This document shows, one piece after another, positions 26,301 to 37,200 of a stretch of 64,000 nt of DNA. The DNA lies in contig CAZLGW010000021.1 in assembly GCA_964559125.1 (NCBI GenBank), forward strand, positions 1 through 64,000, given 5' to 3'. The notes below the pieces were generated by a model. That model was not told the DNA's origin. It saw only the letters and a list, made by a program, of their open reading frames with translations, and did no database searches. Both the position numbers and the translations under genes were made by a program. Numbering within the stretch: the first letter of the stretch is position 1; each line of letters begins with the position of its first letter. Source of the stretch: Ravibacter sp964559125 (lineage in GTDB: Bacteria; Bacteroidota; Bacteroidia; Cytophagales; Spirosomataceae).

Positions 26301-29300
26301 GTTACTGCTGATGACCAGGTTTTGCAGGGTAGGCGAAGCATAGATATTGCGCACGCCTGCCCCGGTAGGGTGCTTGCCATGAACCAGCATAAAGCCGTCC
26401 AGGATCGCGGAGCTGTTCAGGGCCGTCCCTTCCGTAAAAACATTCCAGATGACCGGCCGGGTAAATTGGCCGTCGAGCACCGAGCTATTTAGGGTATTAT
26501 CCGACGGATCGGGCATAAGGCGATTGTGCGTGAGGTCGCGGATACCGTTATCAGGGTCAAAACCACCGTAGATCCCCACACCGTTTTTCATGATAAAGCT
26601 ATGGTCGCCTACCTTGTAGGTTCCCGCCGCTACGAATACTTTCTGTACCCCGAAAGCGTGTATGGCATTGTGCAGGTCGCCGGTGGCATTGTCCCAGTCG
26701 TGGCCAGTGCCCTCACCGGCAGCGGTCGGGCGTACATAAATAATGGCATTGGCATCAATAGTGAGCGGCACGTTGTACCAGCTCTCATACGCCCCGGCGT
26801 CCACCTTGTTTACGATACGCGTATTGCCCGCTATGTCCCTGTCTGTGCCGCTGTACAGGAAGGCGTCGTCGCCGAAGTTCATAGCCGGGCTGGACAGGCT
26901 TAGCTGCAGGCCGTCGTCGGGTGTCATGATTTTGCCGTCAGCGCCGGTATAGGAAGCCGCGTTCCTAAAAATACCGGCATCGGTTGCCGCCGTATAGGTA
27001 TGCTCCAGCAGGATATTTCCCGGGTTGCCTGCATCATTATAATTCTCCGGCATATTGGCTACCAGCAGGGAGTTATAGAAATTGAGTTTTGCGGGAGCGC
27101 TGCTGGTAGACTGCGATGCTTCAAAGGCTCCTGCCTCGGTATCCGAAGAGGTATTGCCCGTAGCCGTTATATTGTAAAAATTGAAATCGTAGGAGTCGGC
27201 ATAGTGGGAGGTGCTCATATAGGCAGCTGCACCACGGGCGGCCGTGTTGCCATAAAACAAGCATTGCACAAAATCGGTGGTCACTTTATTGTGTGCCTCG
27301 GCATACCAGGCGCCGCCTTCGTCTACCGCATGGTTGTTGCGGAATACACAGTTGGCCACTACATTATTGATTCCGTCGTATTGGATAACGCCCCCACCCT
27401 TACTGATGGAGTTTCCGCCCTCGATGATCAGCCCGTCGAGGCGGGAAAGGTTGGCTACCATCGTAATCACATGGTACACATTGTCCGACGTGCCGATATC
27501 GCCGCTGAGGATGGTAGGATTCTGCCCGATGTTCCGCTGTGCGGTGCTGGCTTCGGTTCCGGCAAAGCCGCCGTAGATCTTTAAATAGTTCCTGACCGAA
27601 AAACTGTTTTCCCTGTTCCCGGGCGTGGGTGTATTACTTCCTGAAACACGGTCGGGGCGGTAGGTTCCGGCTTTTACCCATACCTCTTTCGTATTCTCTC
27701 CGGTTCCTGCGGTTGCTATCCCGTCGTGCAGGTTATTGAATGCCGTCGCCCAGCTTTCGCCATCACCACCCGGACTGGCATCCGCGGCCACATAGATGAC
27801 AGGGTTTACCTCGTACGCGCCCATATCGATCGTCCCCTGGCTGATACGCCCTTTACCGCTGATATCGAACGGCTCCGTATTATGACTATTGAGCCCTGCG
27901 TTTCGACAGGGACTCCCGGACGAAAGACTCCATGCCGGACTGACAGCAAAAAGTGGGTCGGCGTCGATATTATTCCCGTGATCAAAAATGTTTGAAAGTG
28001 TCCAGCCGGCGCTACCGCCACTTCCCTGTATGTTGCTGTACGCTATTTCGAAAGCATAGCCCGCATTGTAAACCTGGTGCGAACCGGGGATATTGCCGTA
28101 TACGATGCAGTTGTGCAGTTTCATAACGCCATCGCTTGAAAAAACCGCCCTGCCCGCAACCGATGCCGTGTTGTTGACAAGCGTACTGTTTACAAGTCTT
28201 ACCGTACCCTCGACGCGATACGGCGTATAAACTGCTCCTCCAAATTGGGCTGCCGTATTGTTATTGAACACACAGTTGAAAAACTCCTGTAAGTTATTGG
28301 ATGCCGAGTTTTGATTTTTGAGATACACGGCACCCCCGTTTTCAGAAGCGGTGTTGCCCTCAAAAAGCGTATTTTGTACACTTAGGTGATAGTACCAGGC
28401 CAGATCACTGTGGTAGGTATAAATGGCTCCCCCCAGCCGTGCATGATTATTGACAAATTTGCAGTTACGTATCGTGGTATTAAGCCTGCTGATGGTTATT
28501 CCTCCGTGATCCATCAGCAAGCCCCCTCCCCCGTATCGGATAGTTCCGTCGGCATAGCCGTCGCGAATGGTAAAACCCTCCAGCCATACCTCATTACCCC
28601 TGTCGCCTGTAATGGTCACTACATTATAAGAGTTGTCGGCAGCGATTCCGGGCTGGCCGATATCGCCAGAAAGTATCGTAGGGTAGGCATCGGGGTTGCG
28701 GTCGGCAAAATCAGCCCCGCCGCTTGGGAAGCCCCCATAGAGCCTGTCTTTATCCACCAACCTGAACGTGGCCTCCCGGTCGGAGGAGTTTCCTTTGGCG
28801 GTCTTATACGTTCCCTGCGCCACATATATCTCGCGGATATCGCCGCTGATACATCCATAGGTAAAGGCATCCTGCAGATCGGTAAAGGCATCTGCCCACG
28901 ACTTGCCGGTGTTGTTTCCAGTAGCCGACGCATCGACATAGAGCCTTTCCGGGGCGCTATACACCACGTTAAATGTTTTGAAATAGGCCCGACTCTGGTG
29001 TCCGTCAGTGTCGGTATAATAATACTCCACCGTACGAGCGCCGACGTCGGCACAGGTAAAAGTGGTGGGCGGAAAGTGTACCCTAACTGAAGCCGAGGGT
29101 TTACAGCCGTCATAAGCTTCAGGAAAATTGGCAGCTGTGAGCGTTACGGGCCCGTTGTTCACATCGATACGCCGCGGGAGATCGGGATCCCAGAAATCAG
29201 GAGAATACTCAAACATGGGCACAGGCACAAAAGGATCCACGACGGTTACCATGATCAAACCCTGGGTCACATTGCCCGCACCGTCAGTAACGGTAATGTT

Positions 29301-30821
29301 CACCGGAACCGGCCCTATCTCCGGCCTCGACATAAAACACTCAAAATGAGAAACATCCGCCGTAACGGAAGCAATACCGTCATTATCCCAGATACCATCC
29401 TCTTTCATCAGGTAAGGCCGGATCGCGTCTTCAAAAGATACGTTGGGTTGGTAGCCTACCAAACCGGTATTGCCGTTGCCGAGATATACCGTCATGCTGC
29501 TCATGTTGATTTCCGGCGGAACGTTATCATTAATGGTACGGTACATAAACCGGCCGCTCTGCGGATTATTGGTGGTACCGCGTGTGGCCAGGCTCACATT
29601 TTGCGGCCCTTTTATGTAGGGGTCCGAGCCGCCGTAGTAGTAATAGTCATTCCATCCTCCCGCTCCGGCTACCATATTTCTGTTGGCTGTTGCGACCCAT
29701 GCCGGGGAGCCGGTACCTCCCGCTCCGCTGGTGGGCAAATTGGGGGGTGTGAACTCAGATATTGAAGTATAGAGTTCAGGGGTAGAGACCCCCGCCCCCC
29801 CACCGGCAAAACCGCTGCCGCCCCTGCCGCCATGCCTGGCTATTAGTGCCGGGGCACCTCCGCCAAAATAGTCTCCAGGCAAAAAGATACCGGATTGTTC
29901 TCTCGCAGGTTTCACAGCATAAGGTCTGCCGCCCTGCTGTCCCAATGTGATAGATTGCAGGGACAGTACATTTATATACTCATACACATTATGATAAACC
30001 CCCGTAACCGTATAATATTCCCACCCTGGGGTTAAAGGGCGGTTCAGGGTATCGCCCATTTCATAGGTACGCAGCCTGCTTCCGCCCGAAAAAAGGGTCA
30101 CGTTATTGGCAGAGGAGATAGGATAATTATAAGTAGCACCGACAACCGTGCAGCACAATTCATGATTATCGGGCAGCAGGTGGGCCTCTCCGTTGGCGGG
30201 GTGCCCGTGGACAACACGTTCGTAATGGTAAAAACCGCCGCTACCGCCTCCCGAACCGGCAATAAACCAGCCGTCTTTGCGGAACAGCTTGCTGCTGTGT
30301 ACGCCTTGTACCAACCACGACATCCCTGTAGAGCCGCCGCCGCCCGCTGCCAGGAAACGGGCCTTATCGTGGGTAACGCTTTCCCCTTTTTTGCCGAAAG
30401 TGACTACAAATGGCCTGCCATAAAAGCCATGGGAAGGGGGAGGGAACCATCTTAGGTTATGTTGGGAAAGATCGATTGTAAAAGTTATTTCCCCACCCTG
30501 TCCGCCGTTGGCCAAGCGGTCATCCACCAGGTTTTTGAAGCGTGCCGTCCCACCGTCAGCTCCTATAAGCTTAAATTCCACACCCAATATACCGCTGCCG
30601 CGCTCCGGCATCTTAAAAATACGTGTTTCAACCAGGTCAATATTGTCGGGTTGCTGGGGGTTTACGGTCACCCACTGCCCGTTGGTATTGCCCAACTGCG
30701 TAGCCGACACCTGGCTGAAGTTGGGAGTAAGGAGCGATTGAGCCAGGACCGGCGGGAGACAGAATAAAATAAGAAGGCCCGGTAGCGCTGCTTTCAACAA
30801 ACGAGATAAATACGGGTTCAT
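23349..30821 (-). CDS. Giant T9SS surface protein with glycine-rich, beta-helix and MBG domains (paralogue 1 of 6)
   Basis: 2490 aa with a signal peptide (ALPGLLILFCLPPVLAQ). Residues ~90-430 are glycine-rich (GGGGSTGMSW, GSGGGSGGFYHYE, GGRGGSGFAGGGAG) and absent from the other five. A HYR/Ig-like stretch follows (~455-620). Four beta-helix modules begin near 625, 1009, 1359 and 1950, each with a YVxPxGxGxxxGxSWxxAT-type entry followed by repeats rich in NN, GGG and YN. Three MBG-like Ig domains (~1714-1935; VTYDGAPHQVVVQ, FVYDGTVKNVTA, FVFDATAKSLVV) sit before the last module. The C-terminus has the LPVRWISFEG linker (~2317) and a type A sorting signal (AYPNPAKGKVVIE...GVYFLQLHDGKVVKWVKE), so export by T9SS and surface anchoring are expected. 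The role is probably adhesin- or matrix-like. It is last in the array. Confidence 0.88.
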   Translation of the reverse strand: MNPYLSRLLKAALPGLLILFCLPPVLAQSLLTPNFSQVSATQLGNTNGQWVTVNPQQPDNIDLVETRIFKMPERGSGILGVEFKLIGADGGTARFKNLVDDRLANGGQGGEITFTIDLSQHNLRWFPPPSHGFYGRPFVVTFGKKGESVTHDKARFLAAGGGGSTGMSWLVQGVHSSKLFRKDGWFIAGSGGGSGGFYHYERVVHGHPANGEAHLLPDNHELCCTVVGATYNYPISSANNVTLFSGGSRLRTYEMGDTLNRPLTPGWEYYTVTGVYHNVYEYINVLSLQSITLGQQGGRPYAVKPAREQSGIFLPGDYFGGGAPALIARHGGRGGSGFAGGGAGVSTPELYTSISEFTPPNLPTSGAGGTGSPAWVATANRNMVAGAGGWNDYYYYGGSDPYIKGPQNVSLATRGTTNNPQSGRFMYRTINDNVPPEINMSSMTVYLGNGNTGLVGYQPNVSFEDAIRPYLMKEDGIWDNDGIASVTADVSHFECFMSRPEIGPVPVNITVTDGAGNVTQGLIMVTVVDPFVPVPMFEYSPDFWDPDLPRRIDVNNGPVTLTAANFPEAYDGCKPSASVRVHFPPTTFTCADVGARTVEYYYTDTDGHQSRAYFKTFNVVYSAPERLYVDASATGNNTGKSWADAFTDLQDAFTYGCISGDIREIYVAQGTYKTAKGNSSDREATFRLVDKDRLYGGFPSGGADFADRNPDAYPTILSGDIGQPGIAADNSYNVVTITGDRGNEVWLEGFTIRDGYADGTIRYGGGGLLMDHGGITISRLNTTIRNCKFVNNHARLGGAIYTYHSDLAWYYHLSVQNTLFEGNTASENGGAVYLKNQNSASNNLQEFFNCVFNNNTAAQFGGAVYTPYRVEGTVRLVNSTLVNNTASVAGRAVFSSDGVMKLHNCIVYGNIPGSHQVYNAGYAFEIAYSNIQGSGGSAGWTLSNIFDHGNNIDADPLFAVSPAWSLSSGSPCRNAGLNSHNTEPFDISGKGRISQGTIDMGAYEVNPVIYVAADASPGGDGESWATAFNNLHDGIATAGTGENTKEVWVKAGTYRPDRVSGSNTPTPGNRENSFSVRNYLKIYGGFAGTEASTAQRNIGQNPTILSGDIGTSDNVYHVITMVANLSRLDGLIIEGGNSISKGGGVIQYDGINNVVANCVFRNNHAVDEGGAWYAEAHNKVTTDFVQCLFYGNTAARGAAAYMSTSHYADSYDFNFYNITATGNTSSDTEAGAFEASQSTSSAPAKLNFYNSLLVANMPENYNDAGNPGNILLEHTYTAATDAGIFRNAASYTGADGKIMTPDDGLQLSLSSPAMNFGDDAFLYSGTDRDIAGNTRIVNKVDAGAYESWYNVPLTIDANAIIYVRPTAAGEGTGHDWDNATGDLHNAIHAFGVQKVFVAAGTYKVGDHSFIMKNGVGIYGGFDPDNGIRDLTHNRLMPDPSDNTLNSSVLDGQFTRPVIWNVFTEGTALNSSAILDGFMLVHGKHPTGAGVRNIYASPTLQNLVISSNRATLAGGGIYNERSSPEITNVLICHNGIDRFLEPDSEENVYGGGIYNTASSAPLLTNVTLSANYLRTGNENTSMGGAGMYNKNASPTVRNSIIWGNRKGYNTTMDGVDFEHEGSGLLKIQNSITQGYDTGNPADINLVNIDPQFENAAARNFRLSAVSPAIDAGSNTLHTDLNGATKDLAGKARVYDFAANKQIDMGAYEYQCAWVDYYGMTFENKTVTYDGAPHQVVVQNLPQEVSVAYEMRDPDWEIVPDHIAVNAGIYTVTATMVPTGATEDCTPYVRTVTLTIQKAPSVITTEDTQRFVYDGTVKNVTASLNHADAAIGYSLQQGYTDVGVYTILVSVPATANYLAASEMVNLVIENKDFSGIMLEDEAFVFDATAKSLVVTGTLPEGTTVVYGGNGKTRPGVYTVNALIQNENYNDLWLEATMTIEGVDIVPGTNGIVYVKPAGTGTKDGSSWKNATSDLQGAIDVATQVLVAVGNYDVPTPHSFVMKDGVAIYGGFNPVDNITNWETRTLLNEGSEDGSVLNGKNESPLIWNYGNGLDAAALLDGFTLMNGKGGLAGAILNYSAAPSLNNLVIRNNTAVIGGGGIYNDSAPITLSNSIIKDNTAEYGGGIRNNNSASKLTNVIITGNTATMETTGAGGGGIFNQASALELTNVLIADNSTNFQGGGFRNLSGSPVFTNVTMANNTAADPATTAMDVEGGEPELNNTIVFGTIGGDFATQSSMIDGSLRQAQGPPSERTQESRFDVTDVFTDPANGDYTLANGSPALNAGDKDLFPNLGDNTTDLAGNPRLVGTTIDLGAYESPLGVLPVRWISFEGRLNEQKQAILTWKAEETNLSHYEMERSSNAMNFHISGTIKAGGAGSRQYRFADPAPVTGTVYYRIRQIDTDGSFSYSKIISLTSAGLNKLLAYPNPAKGKVVIELGAEYIGSKVRLVSMTGVVLQQAEVKEEVMTLDISAYASGVYFLQLHDGKVVKWVKE
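24087..24107. repeat. REP-like palindrome inside a coding region
   Basis: The plus strand reads tccctgagcttgtcgaaggga, a CCCTTCGACAAGCTCAGGG-type element I recognise as dispersed in many bacterial genomes. Here it is in frame within giant paralogue 1, giving SLRQAQGPP in a spot where the sister genes have ordinary beta-helix sequence. Confidence 0.65.
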
Positions 30822-30830
30822 AGGGATAGA

Positions 30831-33800
30831 TTATTCTTTAATCAGCTTCACAACTTTGCCATCATGCAGTTGAAGGAGATAAACGCCTGAAGCATACCTA
30901 CTTATATTCAGATTCAATACCTCCTCTTTCACCTCTGTCTCCTGCAGGACCACGCCTGCCGGGCTTACCAGCCTGACCTTGCTACCAATGAATTCAGTAC
31001 CTAATTCAACCATTGTCCGGTCTCTTGCCGGGTTGGGATAGGCGAACAGTTTATTCTGTCCTTCTGCCGTCAGTGAGATAATCCTGCTATAGCTGAAGGT
31101 ACCGTCGAAATCAATTTGCCGGATGCGGTAATAAACCCTGCCGGAAACCGGAGCCGGGTCGGTGTGGCTATATTGGCCCGTCCCGGTTCCCCCGGCTATT
31201 ACAGTGCCGGTTACATGGAATTCTTTCGCATCGGCACTCCGCTCCACTTCGTAATGCGATACGTTGCTTTCCTCGGTCTTCCAGGTCAATACTGCCCGGT
31301 GCTGCTCGCTGAGGCGTCCTTCAAAGGATACCCAGCGGACGGGAAGTGCGCCGTCGGGGTTTTCATAAGCGCCGATATCGATGGTAGTGCCGATCAACCT
31401 GGCGTTGCCCGCCAGGTCTTTGGCGCTTCCGTTCAACGACGGATAAAAGCTATTCCCCCCCGAATTAATAGCCGGGGAATTGGACTGAAGGGTAAAATTG
31501 TTGGCGTCCGCATCCACAAATCGGGGATTTACATTTGCTTGATTGTTTTCTCCCGGAGTCGATGTGGGATAGGTCGTAATACTGTTTTTTATTGTCAGCG
31601 ATACCTGGCCTTCATATCCTATATCGTTGAAGTCGGTTCCGAGTTTGTTGCCCCAGAAAATGCTGTTGTAAACCTGGGGCGAAGCGCCATTGCTGTACAT
31701 CCCGACGCCAAATACGTTGCCCTGATGGGTGTTGAACGAATAGGTGTTGAAGACAATGCTGGAGTTGACAATCACTGGATCAGAACCGTGCAGGTTGGCT
31801 ATCCCTACTCCACGCATGTTAACCTCATAGAGTTCGTTTCTGCTGATGACGGTATTGACGATCAAAGGACTGCTGCTGTAGTCATTGAATACCCCGGCCC
31901 CCATGGTTAAAGCCTTATTGTTGCGAATGACGAGGTTGCGCAATACCGGCGAAGCATTCACATTGGTAATTCCCGCACCGGTGCCATTCTTTCCGTTGGT
32001 GATCGAAAAGCCATCCAGCACCGCCGTACGGTCCATAGCGTTTTCGGCGCCAAACACGTTCCAGATGACGGGCCTGGACTCCTCTCCGTCGAGGACCGAT
32101 CCCGAATTATTGGCAGGGTTGGGCATCATACGATTGTGCGTAAGATCCCGGATACCATTGTCCGGATCGAAACCTCCGTAGATTTCCACGTTGTTTTTCA
32201 TGATAAAACTGCGGGTTCCTACCCCATACACCCCCGAAGCTACCAATACCTTGTGCGGCCCTACGGCATTGAGCGGCACCTCTGCGTCGATAGCGGCCTG
32301 CAGGTACCCGGTGGCATCTTCCCAACTGGCACCGCTGCCGTTGTACCCCTTCCTTACATACACGATACCCCCGGCATTGGGAACAATCGTAAATTCATAC
32401 GGCCCTACATCAACCGCCCCCAATGAAAACCGGCGTTGTCCGGCCATGTCTACGTCGTTGTTCAGGCTGTTGTTGGCATTATCGCCGTCGGCGTCTTCAT
32501 AGGCTTCATTGCTGCCGTGATCCCTTAATATAGAAGACCCCTGTAGGCGAAACCCGTCGTCGGCTGTACCCCATAAACCGTCAGGGCCTATAGGATTTGC
32601 AGGATTTACAAACATGGGGTCGTATTCGTTGCCGTCGATATTATAATTGGGCCCGGTTTCTACCCCCTGCACCATACTGTGTACAATATGCGAGAGGTTG
32701 CTGGCCTCATCGTACACGCCGGTGTTGTTTCCGCGGATGATGCAGTTGCGTATCGTTGCATAAGAATCATCCGACGTATTATAAATAGCTCCGCCGCTGG
32801 CGGCCGTATTACCTGTAAAGAGGGTATTGAAGATAAAGGGCCGGCCGGAACTGTTGTATATTCCGCCGCCATACCGGAGGGTGGAGTTATTGTAAAAAAT
32901 GCTATTGATGATCCTCGGGGTAGTGCCTCCGGTGTTGGACATGGCGCCGCCGTCCCGTTCGATGATACTCGGAAAGGATTCCTGAAATAAACCGCTCTGA
33001 TTGTCCGAAAAAACACAATATCGGATCATGGGAGAAGAAGGCCCGTGGTTGTACATACCCCCGCCGGAAGCAACAGCCCCGTTTTCCGTAAAAATACAGC
33101 GGGTAAACTCCGAAGATATCCAACCCGAAACAGTTTCATACGCTCCGGAATCATAAACTCCCCCGCCTCTGTTCGCCACATTTTGTACGAATTCACAGCC
33201 TGAATAGAGAAAACGGGATTGCTGGCTGTATACACCTCCACCCAATCCGTTCCCGTCATCGGCCCTATTCCCCAAAAAAACACATTGATCGATCGGAACA
33301 TCCGTCCTCGACTCAACGGCATATAGCGCGCCACCGTTTAGCGCCCTGTTGCTTTCAAAACGGGTATTCCGAAAGTCTGGATAAGATTTTGACATATAAA
33401 TAGCCCCACCCAATAGGGAAGCTGAATTCATTTGAAACAAACAATTGTATGCCCTGATATCACTATATTCTTCCGCAAATATCGCCCCTCCATTATTCGT
33501 GGCTACGTTCTCGACAAAGTCAGTGTTCGTGAAGGTCGGTATCTGATAGCCGTATATTGCGCCTCCATTATGAGCCTTGTTTCTCCAAAAAACACAATTG
33601 GTTACCTCCATCGTCGGAAAAAGACTCGTAAACATTGCGCCGCCATGGGTAGCTTCATTGTTCGAAAACACACAGTTTCTTACCCTCGGTGTTGCATATT
33701 TATTGTACATGCCCCCGCCGTTTCCATTGAAGCCGTTCCCCTGTATGTTGCGGCCTCTCCTTACGGTAAAGCCGTCGAGTATAGCCGACTCCCCCAGTCT

Positions 33801-34238
33801 GTTGTCGAAATCATAGTCATTCCAGATCACCGGGCGTGTGTTGTCCCCGTCGAGTACGGAGCCCGGTAGGCTGGAAGTCGGGAGAATGCGATCGTCGGTG
33901 AGGTCGCTGATCCCATTGGCCGGATCAAAGCCACCGTATATCTCCACTCTCTCCTTCATAATAAAGCTGTGTTCACCTACGGTGTAAACCCCTATTGCCA
34001 CAAAAACTTTCAGTGTACCGGTAGGGCCGACGGCATTGATGGCGCCCTGCAAATCGGAGGTGGCACTGGCCCAGTTGCTGCCGTTGCCGGAGCCGTCGTG
34101 TTTTACGTAGACAATGCCGTTGGTCGGGGTGATCTGGGCGGTGGCCATGCCGCTGAACGCTGCATTGACTGCAATGCCCATTATCACCAGAACAATAAGA
34201 CGGAGGAGGGATTTTCGGTTAGTTTTAAGATGTTTCAT
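30831..34238 (-). CDS. T9SS surface beta-helix protein (paralogue 2 of 6)
   Basis: 1135 aa with a signal peptide (LLRLIVLVIMGIAVNAAFSG). Two beta-helix modules begin near residues 40 and 626. The first contains many NNxATHGGAMF/NGGAIY-type coils, and each ends with a NPANPIGPDGLWGTADDGFRL or SPAINSGG-like exit and DLAGNARL...IDIGAYE. The C-terminal linker starts near 963 (LPVRWVSFEGRLSEQHRAVL) and the type A sorting domain ends VYLLQLHDGKVVKLIKE. It is separated from paralogue 1 by 9 nt and from paralogue 3 by 50 nt carrying a palindromic element. Confidence 0.88.
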   Translation of the reverse strand: MKHLKTNRKSLLRLIVLVIMGIAVNAAFSGMATAQITPTNGIVYVKHDGSGNGSNWASATSDLQGAINAVGPTGTLKVFVAIGVYTVGEHSFIMKERVEIYGGFDPANGISDLTDDRILPTSSLPGSVLDGDNTRPVIWNDYDFDNRLGESAILDGFTVRRGRNIQGNGFNGNGGGMYNKYATPRVRNCVFSNNEATHGGAMFTSLFPTMEVTNCVFWRNKAHNGGAIYGYQIPTFTNTDFVENVATNNGGAIFAEEYSDIRAYNCLFQMNSASLLGGAIYMSKSYPDFRNTRFESNRALNGGALYAVESRTDVPIDQCVFLGNRADDGNGLGGGVYSQQSRFLYSGCEFVQNVANRGGGVYDSGAYETVSGWISSEFTRCIFTENGAVASGGGMYNHGPSSPMIRYCVFSDNQSGLFQESFPSIIERDGGAMSNTGGTTPRIINSIFYNNSTLRYGGGIYNSSGRPFIFNTLFTGNTAASGGAIYNTSDDSYATIRNCIIRGNNTGVYDEASNLSHIVHSMVQGVETGPNYNIDGNEYDPMFVNPANPIGPDGLWGTADDGFRLQGSSILRDHGSNEAYEDADGDNANNSLNNDVDMAGQRRFSLGAVDVGPYEFTIVPNAGGIVYVRKGYNGSGASWEDATGYLQAAIDAEVPLNAVGPHKVLVASGVYGVGTRSFIMKNNVEIYGGFDPDNGIRDLTHNRMMPNPANNSGSVLDGEESRPVIWNVFGAENAMDRTAVLDGFSITNGKNGTGAGITNVNASPVLRNLVIRNNKALTMGAGVFNDYSSSPLIVNTVISRNELYEVNMRGVGIANLHGSDPVIVNSSIVFNTYSFNTHQGNVFGVGMYSNGASPQVYNSIFWGNKLGTDFNDIGYEGQVSLTIKNSITTYPTSTPGENNQANVNPRFVDADANNFTLQSNSPAINSGGNSFYPSLNGSAKDLAGNARLIGTTIDIGAYENPDGALPVRWVSFEGRLSEQHRAVLTWKTEESNVSHYEVERSADAKEFHVTGTVIAGGTGTGQYSHTDPAPVSGRVYYRIRQIDFDGTFSYSRIISLTAEGQNKLFAYPNPARDRTMVELGTEFIGSKVRLVSPAGVVLQETEVKEEVLNLNISRYASGVYLLQLHDGKVVKLIKE

Positions 34239-34258
34239 TTATTTACGGGTTGGTGGAT

Positions 34259-34284
34259 AGAGACGCATGCCATGCGTCTTTACC
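34259..34284. repeat. Palindromic intergenic element, copy 1
   Basis: agacgcatg 34261-34269 and catgcgtct 34271-34279 form a perfect 9-bp inverted repeat around one base, flanked by tagag and ttacc. A near copy lies at 38692-38717. Both sit just upstream of an adhesin start codon. Confidence 0.8.
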
Positions 34285-34288
34285 GGGA

Positions 34289-37200
34289 TTATTCTTTGAT
34301 CAGTCTTAATACTTTGCCGTCTGAAGTGCGCAGCAGATACATACCCGGCGCATATTTTTGCATATCGAGTTTCAGGGTTGCTTCTTTCACTTCCAATTGC
34401 TCCAAGGGGATGCCTGCCGCGTTAATGAGGCTTACGGTACTGCCGATGTAGGTATCGTCCAGTTCGACCATGGTCCGCTCGCGCATGGGGTTGGGGTAGG
34501 CGAAAAGCGCATCGTGGCCTTCCGCAGCCAACGATATCATCCGGCTGTAGCTGAACGTACCATCAAAATCGATTTGCCGGACGCGGTAGTAAACCCTGCC
34601 CGAAACCGGGGCCGGGTCGGTGTGGCTATAATGGCCCGACCCGGTTCCCCCGGCGGTGACGGTTCCGGTTACGCGGAATTCTTTTGTATCTGCGCTTCGT
34701 TCCACCTCATAGTGCGACACATTCGTTTCTTCGGTTTTCCAGGTCAGCACGGCCTGGTACTGGTCGCTGAGGCGCCCCTCGAAGGAAATCCACCGTACAG
34801 GTAGTGCCCCGTCGGGGTTTTCGTATGCGCCTATGTCGATGGCGCCGCCTATCAGCCTCGGGTTACCGGCAAGGTCTGTCGGGCCTGCAAGCGGCGCAGG
34901 GTATAAGCTGCTGTTGCCCGTATCGACGGCTGGAGAGCCGGGTCTCAAGGTATAATCGCCAGCAGCTTCGTTGGTAAATAGGGGGTTTGCGGCTCGTTTG
35001 TTGTTATCTTCACTGTTGCCGGCAGGATAGACCTGTGTGATACTGTTTTTTAAGGTGATATCCGACCATTCGTTATCTATATCCGCACCCTCAGCATCTG
35101 TAGAACCCATTTTCAGGTTATTCCAGAAAATGCTGTTATATACTTTGGCCGAGGCATTGTAGCTATACATTCCCGCCCCTTTGGCCGACCCGGTGGTGAT
35201 CAATTTATTACCGGCAATGGTCACGTTGATGATCTCCGGAGCGGAACCGTCGCTGTTGTAGATCCCTGCCCCGGAAATATTCGTACCCTCCACTTCGTTG
35301 CTGTGTATCACCGTATTGGTGATCAAAGGGTTACTGTTATAATTGTTATACACCCCTGCTCCCGAGCTGGTCGCCTTATTGTGCCGGATAACGAGGTTGT
35401 TCAACCTAGGTGAAGCATACCAGTTGCGTACGCCGCTACCGGTGGAATTTGACCCATTGGTAATCGTAAAACCATCCAGGACAGCCGAGCGGCCGATCCC
35501 TTCCGCTTCGGAGCCGAACACGTTCCAGATCACCGGTCTTGCTCCTTCCCCGTCGAGGACAGAACCCGCATTGTTGGCCGGATCGGGCATGATACGCTCG
35601 TGCGTGAGGTCTCTGATACCGCCTTCCGGGTCGAAGCCCCCGTAGATCTCCACGTTGTTTTTCATGATAAAACTGTGGGCTCCTACGCCGTAAATCCCCG
35701 ATGCAACAAATACCTTGTGAGGGCCGTCGGCTTCAATGGCATCCTGTAAATACCGTGTGGCGTTTTCCCAACTGCTGCCGTTGCCGCGATAGCCCGGCCG
35801 GACATACACTACGCCATTGGCATCGGGTACCGCTATTTTACGGTAGGAACTTTCATAGGCTCCCATATCAATCCGCCCCACGTTGCTGTAATCATACACT
35901 CTCGGGTTGCCCGCCAGGTCTTTCGTTCCTCCGTTTAAGGATGTATACAGGGCGTCTTCTCCAGTATTAATGGCCGGAGAATTGTTCCTCAGCGAATAAT
36001 TGTTCCTGCTTTCATCCGTAAACAAGGGATTTGCGTTTACTTCATTGTAGTCGGCCGGGTTGCCGGTGGTATAGCCCTGGGTAATGCTGTTCTTCAAAGT
36101 CAGTACCCCGTTTCCATCGGTTTCGATATCCGCTCCCGGAACATCCGCAACGTTGTTCATCTGGTTGTTCCAGAAAATGCTGTTGTAGATTTTGGGCGAA
36201 GACTGGCTATTGTACATTCCCGCCCCATTGAACAGTCCGGAAAGGGAGGAAAGGTTATTGCCGGCAATGGTCACGTTGATGATCTCCGGATTGGAGTTAT
36301 TACTGTTATAGATACCCGCACCGGAAATAGTATTCCCCACCACTTCGTTCCGGTTGATCAGGGTATTGGTAATCACAGGACTACTATTGTTATTAAAAAT
36401 CCCCGCTCCCGAGCTAGTAGCTTTATTGTGGCGGATCACGAGGTTGTTCAGCCGGGGCGACGCGTATACATTGCGTATGCCGCCGCCTGTGGAATGCGAG
36501 CCATTGGTAATTGTAAAGCCGTCCAGTACAGCCGAACTGTTGATCCCTTGCTGTTGGGAATCGAACACATTCCAGATGACGGGTCTTTCACCCTCCCCGT
36601 CCAGCACGGAACCCGCATTACTGGCCGGGTTGGGCATGATGCGATTGTGCGAGAGGCCCCTGATGCCGTTGTCCGGGTCGAAGCCACCGTAAATTTCTAC
36701 GTTGTTTCTCATGATAAAGCTTCGGGTCCCTACCCCATACACCCCCGAGGCTACAAATACCTTGTGAGGTTCGTCCGTATCAATGGCATCATGTAAATAG
36801 GGTGTTGCGTTTTCCCAGCTGCTGCCGTTGCCGTTGTAGCCCACCCTAACATAAACGATACCGTTGGCATCGGGAACAATCGTAAATTCATAGGGTCCGA
36901 TATCGATCGTGCCGAATGCCAGCCTCCGTTCACCGATAAAGTCCACATCGTTTTGCAGGCTGTTGTTCCCATTATTGTCATCAGCCTCTTCATAAGCGGT
37001 ATTACTGCCGCGGTTTCTCAGGATCGATACGCCTTTCAGACGAAAGCCGTCGTCGGCAGTACCCCAGATATGGTCAGGCCCTATGGGGTCAGCGGGATTT
37101 ACAAACGAGGGGTCGTTTCCATCGCCGTTTATATTCTCGTTGGGGCCTGTAGGCACACCCTGCACCATGCTGTGGGAAATAGACGAGAGGTTGGATCCCG

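Noticed and set aside
25542..26492. Long open frames antisense to the adhesin genes (also at 28386-29090, 31116-31910 and 37658-38650)
   Set aside because: They mirror the repeated codons of the beta-helix modules, recur at the same place in each module and match no family.
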